A stretch of 64,000 bases of DNA from JALOOB01 sp040766655 (GTDB lineage: Bacteria > Chloroflexota > Anaerolineae > CG2-30-64-16), in contig JAXGQB010000009.1 in the NCBI GenBank assembly GCA_040766655.1, positions 286,128 through 350,127 on the forward strand, read 5' to 3'. The translations under genes were made by a program, and so were the position numbers. Numbering within the stretch: the first letter of the stretch is position 1; every line of letters starts with the position of its first letter. The notes below the pieces were generated by a model. That model did not search any database and had not been told where the DNA came from. It saw only the letters and a program-made list of their open reading frames with translations. This document shows positions 1 through 8,757 of the stretch, in pieces.

Positions 1-1
1 C

Positions 2-85
2 TACAATCGCCGCCTGGAGCAGATGGCCCTGCCTCAGACGCAGGACGTCATCAACGCCGTCAAAGACGTGATGTACCTGAAGTAG
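2..85 (+). CDS. pdhB: Pyruvate dehydrogenase E1 beta subunit, C-terminal end (partial)
   Basis: Only the last 27 codons are in the window, ending in TAG. The translated tail reads YNRRLEQMALPQ, then a run ending DVMYLK. This fits the C-terminal transketolase-like domain end of 2-oxoacid dehydrogenase E1 beta subunits, where a short 'LE..ALPQ..D...AV' segment precedes the stop. The E2 gene starts 13 bases after the stop, the usual E1beta-E2 order. The call rests on this short tail plus the neighbour. It could instead be the beta subunit of a branched-chain or acetoin dehydrogenase. Confidence 0.75.
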   Translation, partial: YNRRLEQMALPQTQDVINAVKDVMYLK

Positions 86-98
86 GGGAGAGGGAGTC

Positions 99-1379
99 AT
101 GGCTGAACTGATTACCATGCCCAAGCTGGGCTTCGATATGGCTGAGGGCAAGCTGAGCGAGTGGCTGAAGAAGCCGGGCGAGGCAATCACCCAAGGCGAG
201 ACCATCCTGTTGGTCGAGACCGACAAGGCCACGGTGGAGGTTCCTGCGTTCCGCGGCGGCGTGCTGCTGCAGATCCTGGTGGAGGCCGGCGAGTCCGCGC
301 TGATCGGCGCGCCGATCGGCGTCATCGGTGCGGAGGGAGAGAAGGTCGACCTGGCCGCGCTGGGCGTGTCCGACACGGGCGCATCTGCAGCCACAGAGGC
401 CGCAGAGAGCGCCGATGCAAGCGAGGCAGAACGAGAAGCTCCTCAAGGGGCCGCTGCGATCTCCGAGCCGGCCGCGCCTGAGGCGGCGGAAGGTGGTCGC
501 GTGCTTGCATCGCCGGTCGCTCTGCGCATGGCGGCCGAATTAGGCATCGACCTGCGCCAGGTGCAGGGCAGCGGCCCGATGGGCCGCGTCATCAAGCGCG
601 ACATCGAGACGCACCTGCAGGAACGCGATAAGGCACCGCAGGTGGCCGCGCCCCCGCCTATCCCGACGCCGTCGTACGAACCATCGGGCGCGGACTACAC
701 CGTCGAGCCGCTGTCGGGCATCCGCCAGACCATCGGCAAGCGAATGACGGAGAGCAAGCAGACCGCGCCGCACTTCTACGTCACGATGGACATCGACATG
801 GAAGCCGCGATGGCGCTGCGGAGCCAGCTGAACGCGGTGCTGCCGGAGACGGACAAGATCTCGGTCAACGACCTGGTCCAGAAGGCTGCAGCCATCGCGC
901 TGCGCGAGTTCCCGAGGATCAACGCCTCGTGGTCGGCCGAGGGCATCCGGGTGCACAACCAGGTGAACATCGGCCACGCGGTCGCGCGGGAGAACGGCCT
1001 GGTCACCGCGGTCGTGCGCGACGTGGATAAGAAGCCGCTGGCCCAGGTGGCGCGCGAGACGCGCGACCTGGCAACCCGCGCGCGCGACGGCAAGATGAAG
1101 CCCGACGAGATGGTGGGCGGAACGTTCACCATGAGCAACCTGGGGATGTTCGACGTGGACGAGTTCATCGCCATCATCAACCCGCCCCAGGCAACGATCC
1201 TGGCCGTGGGCGCGGTGCAGAAGGTCCCGGTCGTGAATGCCGAGGGGCAGGTCGTGGCGGGGCAGCGCATGAAGGCCACCATCTCCGCGGACCACCGCGT
1301 GACCGACGGTGCGGAGGCCGCGCGCTTCATGCAGGCGCTGAAAAAGGCGCTCGAAGAGCCGGTGCGGCTGCTGATCTAA
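99..1379 (+). CDS. pdhC: Dihydrolipoamide acyltransferase (E2) of a 2-oxoacid dehydrogenase complex
   Basis: This is the core E2 subunit, which carries the lipoyl arm and transfers the acyl group to CoA in the cytoplasmic complex. The 426-residue product has three parts. An N-terminal lipoyl domain (about 1-80) has the lipoylation site ETDKATVEV at Lys43. An E3-binding domain (about 135-170) contains ASPVALRMAAELGIDL and GPMGRVIKRDI. The C-terminal catalytic domain (about 205-426) ends with the DHRVTDG motif that supplies the active-site His and Asp. An acidic, Ala-rich linker joins the first two. The ATG is preceded by a GGAGAGGGAG Shine-Dalgarno. It follows the E1 beta gene by 13 bases, so it is in the same operon. 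The acyl specificity (pyruvate or branched chain) cannot be told from sequence alone. Confidence 0.95.
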   Translation: MAELITMPKLGFDMAEGKLSEWLKKPGEAITQGETILLVETDKATVEVPAFRGGVLLQILVEAGESALIGAPIGVIGAEGEKVDLAALGVSDTGASAATEAAESADASEAEREAPQGAAAISEPAAPEAAEGGRVLASPVALRMAAELGIDLRQVQGSGPMGRVIKRDIETHLQERDKAPQVAAPPPIPTPSYEPSGADYTVEPLSGIRQTIGKRMTESKQTAPHFYVTMDIDMEAAMALRSQLNAVLPETDKISVNDLVQKAAAIALREFPRINASWSAEGIRVHNQVNIGHAVARENGLVTAVVRDVDKKPLAQVARETRDLATRARDGKMKPDEMVGGTFTMSNLGMFDVDEFIAIINPPQATILAVGAVQKVPVVNAEGQVVAGQRMKATISADHRVTDGAEAARFMQALKKALEEPVRLLI

Positions 1380-1404
1380 CAAACGACTCCTGATCCAGGG
1401 ACTT

Positions 1405-1440
1405 CCGGCGCCGTGTCAGACAAATCCGACACGGCGCCGG
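1405..1440 (+). terminator. Stem-loop after the E2 gene, possible terminator
   Basis: A perfect 13-bp inverted repeat (CCGGCGCCGTGTC and its complement) encloses a 10-base loop, 26 bases after the E2 stop. There is no T-run after it, so it could be a factor-dependent terminator or an mRNA-stabilising hairpin. The rest of the gap to 1581 shows nothing else clear. Confidence 0.5.
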
Positions 1441-1581
1441 CCGCGAGTCCGATGCGGCCATCAGCCGCGGGCTGATGTTCAGGGCCCCTGTGGCATGATA
1501 AGCTAACGCCATAAGCTTGAGTGTGCGAGCGCACTGAGCGCAAGACACGAAGCAACTTATCAGAGTCATAGGAGAGAGAGA

Positions 1582-1854
1582 ATGATTAACTTCCTGGTCT
1601 GGATCATCGTCGGTGGTTTGTTGGGTTGGATTGCGAGCATGATCATGCGCACCGATGCGCAGCAGGGTCCGCTGTTGAACATCATCGTCGGCATCGTGGG
1701 CTCGCTGCTGGCCGGTTGGATCATCACCCCGCTGTTGGGCGGCGCGACGATCAACCAGGGCGACTTCAGCCTGTCGGGTCTGCTGATCTCCCTGCTGGGC
1801 GCCATCGTCCTGCTGGCCATCGTGAACCTCTTCCGCCGTGGTTCAGTGCGGTAA
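1582..1854 (+). CDS. GlsB/YeaQ/YmgE family stress-response membrane protein
   Basis: A 90-residue, very hydrophobic protein with three predicted membrane helices. The first begins NFLVWIIVGGLLGWIASMIM, the second LLNIIVGIVGSLLAGWII, and the third LSGLLISLLGAIVLLAIVNL. The Gly-rich helices, the short loop with a Thr-Asp between helices 1 and 2, and the size match the transglycosylase-associated (GlsB/YeaQ/YmgE) family, whose members respond to envelope or general stress. Their biochemical role is not settled. The ATG follows a GGAGAGAGAG ribosome site. It stands alone, converging on the next gene. A second, imperfect GC-rich hairpin (1881-1914) lies just after it. Confidence 0.9.
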   Translation: MINFLVWIIVGGLLGWIASMIMRTDAQQGPLLNIIVGIVGSLLAGWIITPLLGGATINQGDFSLSGLLISLLGAIVLLAIVNLFRRGSVR

Positions 1855-1980
1855 GACAGGCAATAGCTAACCATTCAGATGAGGCCGCTGCGGCGCCAGC
1901 GCCGGGGCGGCCTCGGACCAGACTGACGCAATCATCATAGATATCATCGTTCATTTGGGGGGTTGAGGAGAGTCTGGGGG

Positions 1981-2018
1981 ACAGAGGGGCTCATGCCGTG
2001 TGGCATGAGCCCCTCTGT
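1981..2018. terminator. Bidirectional stem-loop between convergent genes
   Basis: A perfect 17-bp inverted repeat (ACAGAGGGGCTCATGCC and its complement) closes on a 4-base GTGT loop. It lies between the ends of the GlsB-type gene (plus) and the membrane protein at 2028 (minus). It is followed on the plus strand by TTGTG. Its position and symmetry suit a shared terminator for both genes. Confidence 0.75.
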
Positions 2019-2027
2019 TTGTGCGTG

Positions 2028-2714
2028 CTAGATGGATTCGACCTTCGCGACCACTTCGCCGCGACGCACCAGCGGCGCAATAAGCAGGCCGATCCCGCCG
2101 AGCAGCTGCGCACTGCCCAGCACGAGCAACTGCCACCCCAGCACCTCGACGGTGTTGAAGCCGTCCACCATGTGCGTCGGGCCGGCCCACAGCGGCGTGG
2201 TCAGGGTGATCGCGCCGCACAGGCACAGCGCGGCGCCGCCGGCCAGTCCCGCGCCCTTGCCGCTGCCGCCCGCACGCTCATAGCCGACCTTGTCCCACAT
2301 CCCCGGCAGGCGGTAGATCAGCATGGCGACCAGCGCCAGCACGGTCACGTACAGCCGCACGTTGTTCGGTGCGGTCGAGCCGCGCAGGGTCAGCGAATAG
2401 TAGTACTGGACCGCCGAGGCCGCGCCCGCGACGACCAGGAAGGCGAGCACCTGGTTGATCACGCCGCGCCGCCCCCGAGCGAGCCGGATGGTGGCCAACA
2501 GCCCGAAGATGCCGGCCGCGATGGAGATGACTACGAGCGCCTGGAAGATGGGCTTCACCGGCGCCAGCTTCGCCATGCTGCCCCCAAACCTCTCCGCGGC
2601 AAACGCCACGCACGTTGTACCGATGCCGCCCAACAACGTCATTAGGACGGCCAGGCTGAGCAGAATGATGCCCAGCACCCGCAAGAACTTGTTGCCCGAT
2701 GACTCCGCTGTCAA
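2028..2714 (-). CDS. Polytopic membrane protein of unknown function
   Basis: I do not recognise the family. The 228-residue product has about six hydrophobic segments, for example VLGIILLSLAVLMTLLGGIG, ALVVISIAAGIFGLLATIRL, VNQVLAF-type helix 3, and a last pair around LGWQLLVLGSAQLLGGIGLL. Short polar loops include RLPGMWDKVGYERAGG. I chose a TTG start at 2714 because it is preceded by AAGGAGGG at normal spacing. An upstream ATG at 2762 lacks a good ribosome site and adds a non-hydrophobic tail. The leader of about 115 bases may start from the extended -10 at 2840. Nothing in the neighbourhood suggests a role. Confidence 0.6.
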   Translation of the reverse strand: MTAESSGNKFLRVLGIILLSLAVLMTLLGGIGTTCVAFAAERFGGSMAKLAPVKPIFQALVVISIAAGIFGLLATIRLARGRRGVINQVLAFLVVAGAASAVQYYYSLTLRGSTAPNNVRLYVTVLALVAMLIYRLPGMWDKVGYERAGGSGKGAGLAGGAALCLCGAITLTTPLWAGPTHMVDGFNTVEVLGWQLLVLGSAQLLGGIGLLIAPLVRRGEVVAKVESI

Positions 2715-2839
2715 AAGACCCTCCTTCTTGATCCGTGGTGAAGTTCCAGAACCCGCCCGCAAGGAGCAGAATCAGGCCCTCGATCGAAGCCCATGATCCC
2801 CCGCCCTCACGCCTCACGTGCCCGCATGGTCTGGCCGGT

Positions 2840-2848
2840 AGTATAACA
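2840..2848 (-). promoter_or_regulatory. Extended -10 promoter element
   Basis: The minus strand reads TGTTATACT, an extended -10 (TGn-TATACT), upstream of the membrane protein gene at 2714. No convincing -35 box is seen, which extended -10 promoters tolerate. The predicted start near 2833 would give a leader of about 120 bases. Confidence 0.35.
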
Positions 2849-2953
2849 CACCGCCCCGACGTCAGCGTCCGGGCACTTGCAGGCGGAGCGCCCCTGGTAA
2901 TTGGTCATTCACGTGCCGGGCACGTGAGAGTTGAACGCACTTCAGGCGCGATT

Positions 2954-4393
2954 TCAATCGCTGTTTGGCGGGCGGTCACCTTCGCGCAACACCCGGTAAT
3001 CCTCGCGCAGCGCGGCGAGCTCCTCCGCGCGGACGGGGTGGTCGCCGTAATGCACCCGCATGTACGCCGCGGTGATGCGCCCCAGCTGCTCCTCGCCGCC
3101 GGGGAAGACCCGGAGCAGCGTGGGCAGGTACGCGTCGGGCGGCTGGCTGGGCGGTCGCGGGGCCCCGCGCTCGCGGGCCAGGCGGCACAGGTTGGCGTAG
3201 ATGTTCTGCACGGAGATGGCGGCCAGCAGATCGCGGCCCACGCCGAAGCGGCGCACCATCCCCCTCGCGTGGCGCAGCGCACCCATCGTCCGGCCGAGGA
3301 TGCCGCCACCGAACGAGGCCGGCTCCTGGCCTTCTTCCTCCCCTTCTCCGCGCACCCCGCCCCTGCGCACCCGCTCCAGATAGACGAGCAGGAAACCGAC
3401 GAGCAGCGCCACTGCCAGCACCGCAAACACGATGATCAGGATGTCCCGCAGCGTGTCGAGCTGCAGCCGGCCCAGGGCGTCGCCCTGGCTGGGGTCGGGC
3501 GCCGCGCCGATGATGGGCCCCTGGTCCTGCGTCATGATCGGGTTTCCCGCCATGAGGCGTTCGGCCAGCGCCTCCACCCACACCAGCAGCGGTTCGAGGA
3601 GCCGCGCGAGGAACAGGATCGCCGCGAGCAGCACGGGACGCAGGATCCGCCAGACCGGCGCGAACAGGCGCAGGAATCGAATGAGGGTGTCCTGCGTGTA
3701 GGCCAGCGAGAGCAGCCAGCTGGCCCCGACTGCGGCGCCCACCGCGAGGAGGGTCTGCGCCACCCGTCCCGCGGGGAGGATGCGGCCGGTGCTCTGCGCG
3801 CCGATGGCCTTCTGCGAGACGCGGCTGACCGCGACAGCCGACAGGCCCAGGGCGAGATAGAGCCAGAACATCGATAGCGGCGCGGTCCCCCGCAGCGCGC
3901 CGGCCAGCCCGCCGCCCAGCACCACCAGCAGCAGCCCGATGCGAAACGAGAGGCCCACCCCGAAGAAATGGAGGTCCCGCGAGGTGGCCGCGGACGCGCG
4001 CTGCCACAGCACGAGGTTGACAACCAGCAGCGTGATCGCGCGCGGCAGCCCGCGCTCGGCGCCCCCCACATCGCTCATCGTGTCGATCGCCCGTCCCACC
4101 CATGCCAGCGACCAGGGCGGCCCGCCGGGGAAGAGCACCACGCGCACGAGCACCAGGCCGACCACGAGGAGGGCCCCGAGCGCCAGCACGTCATACTGGG
4201 GCGACTCGAAGCGCCGGCTGAGCAGCTCCATGAACAGCATCCACGCCAGCAGGCCGCCGAGGAGCGCGGCGAATCCCGCCCAGGGCGAGAGGCCGGCCGG
4301 CCACACCAGGGTGAGGAACGGCGTGAGCCATGCCGCGGTCATGCCCGCTAGGAGCAGGTGCAGCAGCGCGATCCGGCGATTCGTGAGCAGCAA
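2954..4393 (-). CDS. DUF4129 domain membrane protein
   Basis: A 479-residue protein. The N-terminal half (about 1-250) is a run of membrane helices. A further helix (about 320-345, IIVFAVLAVALLVGFLLVYL) leads to a cytoplasmic or periplasmic C-terminal domain. The end of that domain (AAYMRVHYGDHP, then LREDYRVLREG) matches DUF4129, the module found alone or fused to transglutaminase cores beside MoxR and DUF58 genes. The start is TTG with a weak AGGAT ribosome site, 29 bases after the DUF58 stop. It is the third gene of the MoxR-DUF58-DUF4129 operon. Such operons are thought to act in maturation or assembly of envelope or metal-containing complexes, but the reaction is not known here. Confidence 0.8.
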   Translation of the reverse strand: MLLTNRRIALLHLLLAGMTAAWLTPFLTLVWPAGLSPWAGFAALLGGLLAWMLFMELLSRRFESPQYDVLALGALLVVGLVLVRVVLFPGGPPWSLAWVGRAIDTMSDVGGAERGLPRAITLLVVNLVLWQRASAATSRDLHFFGVGLSFRIGLLLVVLGGGLAGALRGTAPLSMFWLYLALGLSAVAVSRVSQKAIGAQSTGRILPAGRVAQTLLAVGAAVGASWLLSLAYTQDTLIRFLRLFAPVWRILRPVLLAAILFLARLLEPLLVWVEALAERLMAGNPIMTQDQGPIIGAAPDPSQGDALGRLQLDTLRDILIIVFAVLAVALLVGFLLVYLERVRRGGVRGEGEEEGQEPASFGGGILGRTMGALRHARGMVRRFGVGRDLLAAISVQNIYANLCRLARERGAPRPPSQPPDAYLPTLLRVFPGGEEQLGRITAAYMRVHYGDHPVRAEELAALREDYRVLREGDRPPNSD

Positions 4394-4422
4394 CGTTACA
4401 TCCTATTTCCCACGGGCGAGGG

Positions 4423-5724
4423 CTACGCCTGCACCAGCCGCGGCGCGATCACGTCGTCCACCAGGTGGGGCAGGTGATAGACCGTGATGCCAGGCAGCAC
4501 GGCCGCGGGCGGCGCCTCGGCCAGGGTGAAGAGCAGCACCTTGCGCCCCGCGCGGCGAAGCTCGAGCAGCGCGGCCAGCAATCCCTCGTGTGCGATGGCC
4601 GTCACCACGACCAGCGTGGCGCCCCAGGGCAGCCGCGGCGCGTCGCGCAGCAGCATCTCCTCGATCGGCGCGGAGGCGAAGGGCGTGACCGCGGCCAGCA
4701 GCTCCAGAATGCGCACGAGCTGGTCGGGGCTGCGGCCGGCCAGGAGGCGCAGGGGCTGATCCGAGCCGGGCAGCACGCCGTTGGCGATCAGGCCGACGGG
4801 CAGGCGCTCCTCCGCCGCCACCGCGGCCAGGCTGCCCGCCACGCTCACCGCGCGCTCCATCAGCTCCGGGATGTGGCCCAGCCAGTGCCGCTCCAGGGTG
4901 GCCACGTTCAGGAAGATCAGCACCTGGGGCTCCTGCGTCGGCTCGTACAGCCGCGAGAGCAGCGCCTGGCGCCGCGCGGTGGCCTTCCAATGGACGCGTT
5001 TCATCCCGTCCTGGGGCTGCCACTCGCGAATGCCCGCGTAGCGCAGCGGGTCCTCGACCAGCCGCGTGTCCGCCATGCGCTCGCCGAACGGGTTCTTGGC
5101 CGGCAGGCGCAGCTCCTCCGCCTTATACAGCTTCGGATAGACGATGAGCCGCTGCTGGCCCGCGAGGACGCCCTTGGCCGAGAACATGCCGAACCCGTCG
5201 CCGCTGCTGAGGGTGGCCGGTCCATAGCTGTAGTAGCCGCGCTGGCTGCACTCGACCGAGAAGCGCCGCGTCAGGCGGCCGAAGATGCCCGGGTTCCAGA
5301 AGGAGATGAACTCGCCGAGGTTGGTGCTCGGATTCACCCGCACCTCGTGGCCCTGCACGGGCAGGGTGGCGGGGAAGACGTCGATCACGTGCAGCCACGT
5401 GACCGGCAGGAACTTACGGTTGTGGACCTCCAGCGTCAGCTCGACCGTCTCGCCCAGGAACGCGCGCGTCTCCGACAGGCGCCGCGTGTAATCCACGCCG
5501 AAGAGTGCGAGGCGATTCCACGCGGCCGCAAGGAGGGGGATGACCCACAGTGCGGCCGCGCCCGCGAGCAGGAAGCTGCCCTGCGTGGCCAACCCGATGA
5601 CGGTCAGCACGATGGCCAGCAGGAACCAGGCGTCGGTGAACTGCGTATCCTTCTGGATGTCGACGATGCGCCTGGGGCCACGCACCGGTTTCCCCTGTCC
5701 GCCACCATTGTGTAGACGCAGCAT
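4423..5724 (-). CDS. DUF58 domain protein
   Basis: A 433-residue protein with two N-terminal membrane helices (about 30-70). A beta-rich region follows (LTLEVHNRKFLPVTWLHVID and onward). The DUF58 signature is around residue 230 (GIREWQPQDGMKRVHWKATA, then RRQALLSRLYEP), followed by a von Willebrand-A-like fold. The 'REY/W.P.D..R.IHWKATAR' core is diagnostic of DUF58 proteins, which pair with MoxR AAA ATPases. The stop of MoxR lies 9 bases before this start, so the two are co-transcribed. It probably binds the MoxR ATPase; the client is not known. Confidence 0.88.
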   Translation of the reverse strand: MLRLHNGGGQGKPVRGPRRIVDIQKDTQFTDAWFLLAIVLTVIGLATQGSFLLAGAAALWVIPLLAAAWNRLALFGVDYTRRLSETRAFLGETVELTLEVHNRKFLPVTWLHVIDVFPATLPVQGHEVRVNPSTNLGEFISFWNPGIFGRLTRRFSVECSQRGYYSYGPATLSSGDGFGMFSAKGVLAGQQRLIVYPKLYKAEELRLPAKNPFGERMADTRLVEDPLRYAGIREWQPQDGMKRVHWKATARRQALLSRLYEPTQEPQVLIFLNVATLERHWLGHIPELMERAVSVAGSLAAVAAEERLPVGLIANGVLPGSDQPLRLLAGRSPDQLVRILELLAAVTPFASAPIEEMLLRDAPRLPWGATLVVVTAIAHEGLLAALLELRRAGRKVLLFTLAEAPPAAVLPGITVYHLPHLVDDVIAPRLVQA

Positions 5725-5733
5725 GCTACGTCA

Positions 5734-6672
5734 CTACTCCGCCACGGGAACGGGCACGGCCGCGATCACTTCCTCCACCACCTGCTCCGGGGTCCGGCCG
5801 CGCAGGCGCACCTGGGGGCTGATGTGCACCCGGTGGACCAGCACCGGGGTGGAGAGGTGCTGCACGTCGGAGGGGATGACGAAATCGCGGCCCCGCAGCG
5901 CGGCCAGCGCCTGGCTGGCTTTGAAGAGCGCGAGCGTGCCGCGCGGTGACACCCCCAGGTCGACCGCCTCGTGCTCGCGCGTGGCCCGGCACACGCGCAC
6001 GATGTACTGCCGCACGTCGGGGTTCACGTGGACCTGCGCCACCTCCGCCTGCAACGCGCGCACCTGGTCGCCGGTGACGACGGCATCCAGCCCACCCAGC
6101 GGATCCGCGGCCATGTGGCGCTGCAGGATCTCGTCCTCCTCCGCCTCGCTCGGGTAGCCGGGCTTGACCAGCATCAGGAAGCGATCCTGCTGCGCCTCGG
6201 GCAGGGGGAAGGTGCCCTCGAGCTCGATGGGGTTCTGGGTGGCCAGCACCAGGAATGGCGGATCGAGCAGTGTGGTCTCCCCGTCGACCGTCACCTGTCG
6301 CTCCTGCATCGCCTCCAGCAGGGCAGACTGCGTGCGGGGGGTGGCGCGGTTGATCTCGTCCGCCAGCAGGATGTTACTGAAGACCGGGCCGGGGCGGAAC
6401 TCGAACTCGCCCACCTTCTGGTTGAATATCGAAAGGCCGGTCACGTCGGAGGGCAGCAGGTCGGGCGTGAACTGGATGCGCGCGAAGGACAGGTCCAGCG
6501 AGCGCGCCAGCGCCTTCGCCAGCGTGGTCTTGCCGGTCCCCGGCACGTCCTCGATCAGCACGTGCCCCTCCACCAACAGTGCTGTGAGCAGCAACTCGAC
6601 GATATCGCTCTTGCCGACGATCACCCGTCCGACGTTGTCCTGCACCGCCCGGGCGAACTGTACGTAATCCAT
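5734..6672 (-). CDS. MoxR family AAA+ ATPase
   Basis: A 312-residue MoxR-type AAA+ ATPase. The Walker A is VPGTGKTTLAKAL (about 44-56). The Walker B and MoxR signature is ILLADEINRATPRTQSALLE (about 107-126), followed by sensor 1 LATQNPIELEGTFPLPEAQ. The lid domain ends the protein. MoxR ATPases act as chaperones for protein-complex maturation. I chose the ATG at 6672, which has AGGGGGA six bases upstream, over the TTG one codon earlier. It is the first gene of the operon with the DUF58 and DUF4129 genes, with spacing of 10 to 30 bases. Confidence 0.95.
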   Translation of the reverse strand: MDYVQFARAVQDNVGRVIVGKSDIVELLLTALLVEGHVLIEDVPGTGKTTLAKALARSLDLSFARIQFTPDLLPSDVTGLSIFNQKVGEFEFRPGPVFSNILLADEINRATPRTQSALLEAMQERQVTVDGETTLLDPPFLVLATQNPIELEGTFPLPEAQQDRFLMLVKPGYPSEAEEDEILQRHMAADPLGGLDAVVTGDQVRALQAEVAQVHVNPDVRQYIVRVCRATREHEAVDLGVSPRGTLALFKASQALAALRGRDFVIPSDVQHLSTPVLVHRVHISPQVRLRGRTPEQVVEEVIAAVPVPVAE

Positions 6673-6691
6673 CAACTTTCCCCCTGTAGCG

Positions 6692-6790
6692 GATTGAAGA
6701 TTGAAAATTGAAAATTGAAAACTGATGTTCAGCCTTCAACCTTCAACCCGCAATCCGTAATCTTCAATCTTTAATCTTCAATCTTCAATC
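6692..6790. repeat. Inverted arrays of heptanucleotide repeats
   Basis: Five head-to-tail heptads of the form GATTGAA/AATTGAA run from 6692 to 6726. After a 7-base spacer come eight heptads in the opposite orientation (CTTCAAC, CCGCAAT, CTTCAAT and variants) from 6734 to 6789. The array is AT-rich against a GC-rich genome and overlaps the last codons of the S9 peptidase gene. Similar heptad tracts occur at 41063, 59866 and 63989. Confidence 0.85.
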
Positions 6791-8726
6791 GTTCCGCAAA
6801 GAACCGCGCGATCTCGTTGTAACACCGCACCTTGTTCTCCAGCTTCGTCACATCGTGGCCCTCGTTCTCGAAGAGGAGCAGGGAGACGTCCTTGCCCTGC
6901 GCCTGGAGCGTTCGCACCAGGTCCTCCGACTCGGCCGCAACCACGCGGGGATCGTTGCGTCCCTGGATCACCAGCATGGGGCACGCCAGGTTGTGCAGGT
7001 GTGTGCTCGGCGAGCGTTCGAGCAGCCATTCGCGGTCCCGCTCGGGGTTGCCGAGAACGATGTCGAAGTAGGGCTTCCACGTTTCGGGGATGCGTTCGAG
7101 GAAGGTGATCAGGCTGTAGGGACCGAACATATCGACCGCGGCCGACCAGAGGTCCGGGTGCATCCCCACCTGCATCAGGGTCATGTAGCCGCCGTAGGAG
7201 CGGCCCATCACGCCCGCCCGGCTCGTGTCGACGCGGGGGTGGCCGGCGAGGCTCGCCAGCCCGGCCACGTGATCCAGCCGGTCCTGGCCGCCCCAGTCGC
7301 GGTCCACCCGCTTGGTGTAGGCCAGCCCGTAGCCCTCGCTGCCGCGCACGTTGGGCACGAACACGGCCAGCCCGTGCAGCGTGAGGAACTGGATCAGCGG
7401 CATGGAGAACCAGGTGAAGTCGGGGCGTTCCTGGCCCTGCGGACCGCCGTGGATGTACACGACCACGGGCCGCTCGCCCTCGAAGCCCAGCGCGGGCGCG
7501 GGCAGGTAGAGACGCGCGGGGACGTGGAGGCCATCGTGCGACGTGAAGCCCGCGTCCTCCCCCTCTGACAGCAGCTCATGCGGGATGCCGAGCACGCGGT
7601 TGCGCGTGAGCTGGGCCACCCGCTCGCTTGCCCCGCCCGCATGCAGGTCGACTACGACGAGCTGCGCGGGCGAGGTCGCGGTGGAGAAGCTCATGGCGTA
7701 GGCATCCGACGCAGGGTCGTGGCGGATGGAGCCGGCGACGCCGTTGGCCAGGGGCGCAACGCCGCAGAGGACCGGCCCCAGGCTCAGGCGCAGGGCCGCG
7801 CGGTCGAAGATCGCCTCATAGGCCCAGGTGGCGCCGTCGATGTTGTAGTGCACCAGGTAGCGGTCGCCGTCCAGGTGCTCCACCCCCTCCAACTCGCCGT
7901 CGCCAGCGTGCACTGCGCCGGTTATCTCCACGGGCCGCACATCTTCCGGCCGCCCGATGGGGAGCCAGGCCAGGCCGCCGCGGTCATCGAACAGGGTGCA
8001 CTGCATGAGGACGCCATCCGCGCCGACCGGGTGCGCATACCGGATGCCGTTGAGCGGCACGCTCTGCCCCGGCGTGCGCTGCTCCATTGGCACGCCGAAG
8101 ATGACCTGCAGCGCCTGGTGGTCGGCGCCGGACGGCGAATCGCCGGCCGGAGTCGAAGAGCGATCCCACAGGAACAGCGCCACGTCGCCGGCCTCGTAGC
8201 CCTCCCCCAGCACCACGCGGGTCAGGTCCTCGTTCGCGCCGGCCGGGTAGTAGCCATACATGCTGGAGGCAAGCAGCGCGAGCTCGCCCGCGGCAAGGTC
8301 GACGCGATAGAGGTCCACCACGGGCTCCGTGCGGTGGTCCACGCTGAGGAACATCAGGTTCCGCTCTGCATCGCAGTGGTCGATCGCGCACTGCATCCCC
8401 GCGAACTGGGGAAACACCGGCTCGGGAATGCCCCCTGCCAGCGGGATGGCCAGCGGCTGGTAGTTCTCGTCGCCGTCCCGGTCGATCATCACGATGACCT
8501 TGTCCAGGGTGGGGAAGACGGCGAACGGCAGGCCGCCGAGCAGGGTCGGCGTCATCAGCGCGACGTCCGGCGACAGGAGGGGCTCCGGTACGCTGCCGCT
8601 GTGGTCCATCGCGTAGAGGCTCAAACGCCCCGACAGGTCGCTGATGAAGTAAACCCGGCCGTCCGCCAGCTGAGGGGCCAGGAACAGCCGGGCGGCCAGC
8701 AGAGATTCAACTTTGAAATGTGACAT
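6771..8726 (-). CDS. S9 family prolyl oligopeptidase-like peptidase
   Basis: A 651-residue alpha/beta-hydrolase peptidase. The N-terminal part (about 1-390) is a beta-propeller of 'DLSGRLSLYAMD'-type blades. The C-terminal catalytic domain contains the nucleophile motif GRSYGGYMTL, the Asp in QGRNDPRVV, and the His in ENEGHDV near the end. There is no signal peptide, so it is probably cytoplasmic and cleaves short peptides or acyl-peptides. The ATG has a GGAGG site at good spacing. The last five codons (LKIED) and the TAA stop are encoded by the heptanucleotide repeat array at 6734-6790, so the natural C-terminus has been set by that repeat. It is the last gene of the run from ftsK. Confidence 0.92.
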   Translation of the reverse strand: MSHFKVESLLAARLFLAPQLADGRVYFISDLSGRLSLYAMDHSGSVPEPLLSPDVALMTPTLLGGLPFAVFPTLDKVIVMIDRDGDENYQPLAIPLAGGIPEPVFPQFAGMQCAIDHCDAERNLMFLSVDHRTEPVVDLYRVDLAAGELALLASSMYGYYPAGANEDLTRVVLGEGYEAGDVALFLWDRSSTPAGDSPSGADHQALQVIFGVPMEQRTPGQSVPLNGIRYAHPVGADGVLMQCTLFDDRGGLAWLPIGRPEDVRPVEITGAVHAGDGELEGVEHLDGDRYLVHYNIDGATWAYEAIFDRAALRLSLGPVLCGVAPLANGVAGSIRHDPASDAYAMSFSTATSPAQLVVVDLHAGGASERVAQLTRNRVLGIPHELLSEGEDAGFTSHDGLHVPARLYLPAPALGFEGERPVVVYIHGGPQGQERPDFTWFSMPLIQFLTLHGLAVFVPNVRGSEGYGLAYTKRVDRDWGGQDRLDHVAGLASLAGHPRVDTSRAGVMGRSYGGYMTLMQVGMHPDLWSAAVDMFGPYSLITFLERIPETWKPYFDIVLGNPERDREWLLERSPSTHLHNLACPMLVIQGRNDPRVVAAESEDLVRTLQAQGKDVSLLLFENEGHDVTKLENKVRCYNEIARFFAERLKIED

Positions 8727-8757
8727 GATCGCCTCCGAAACAGGTGGTGCTCTCAGA

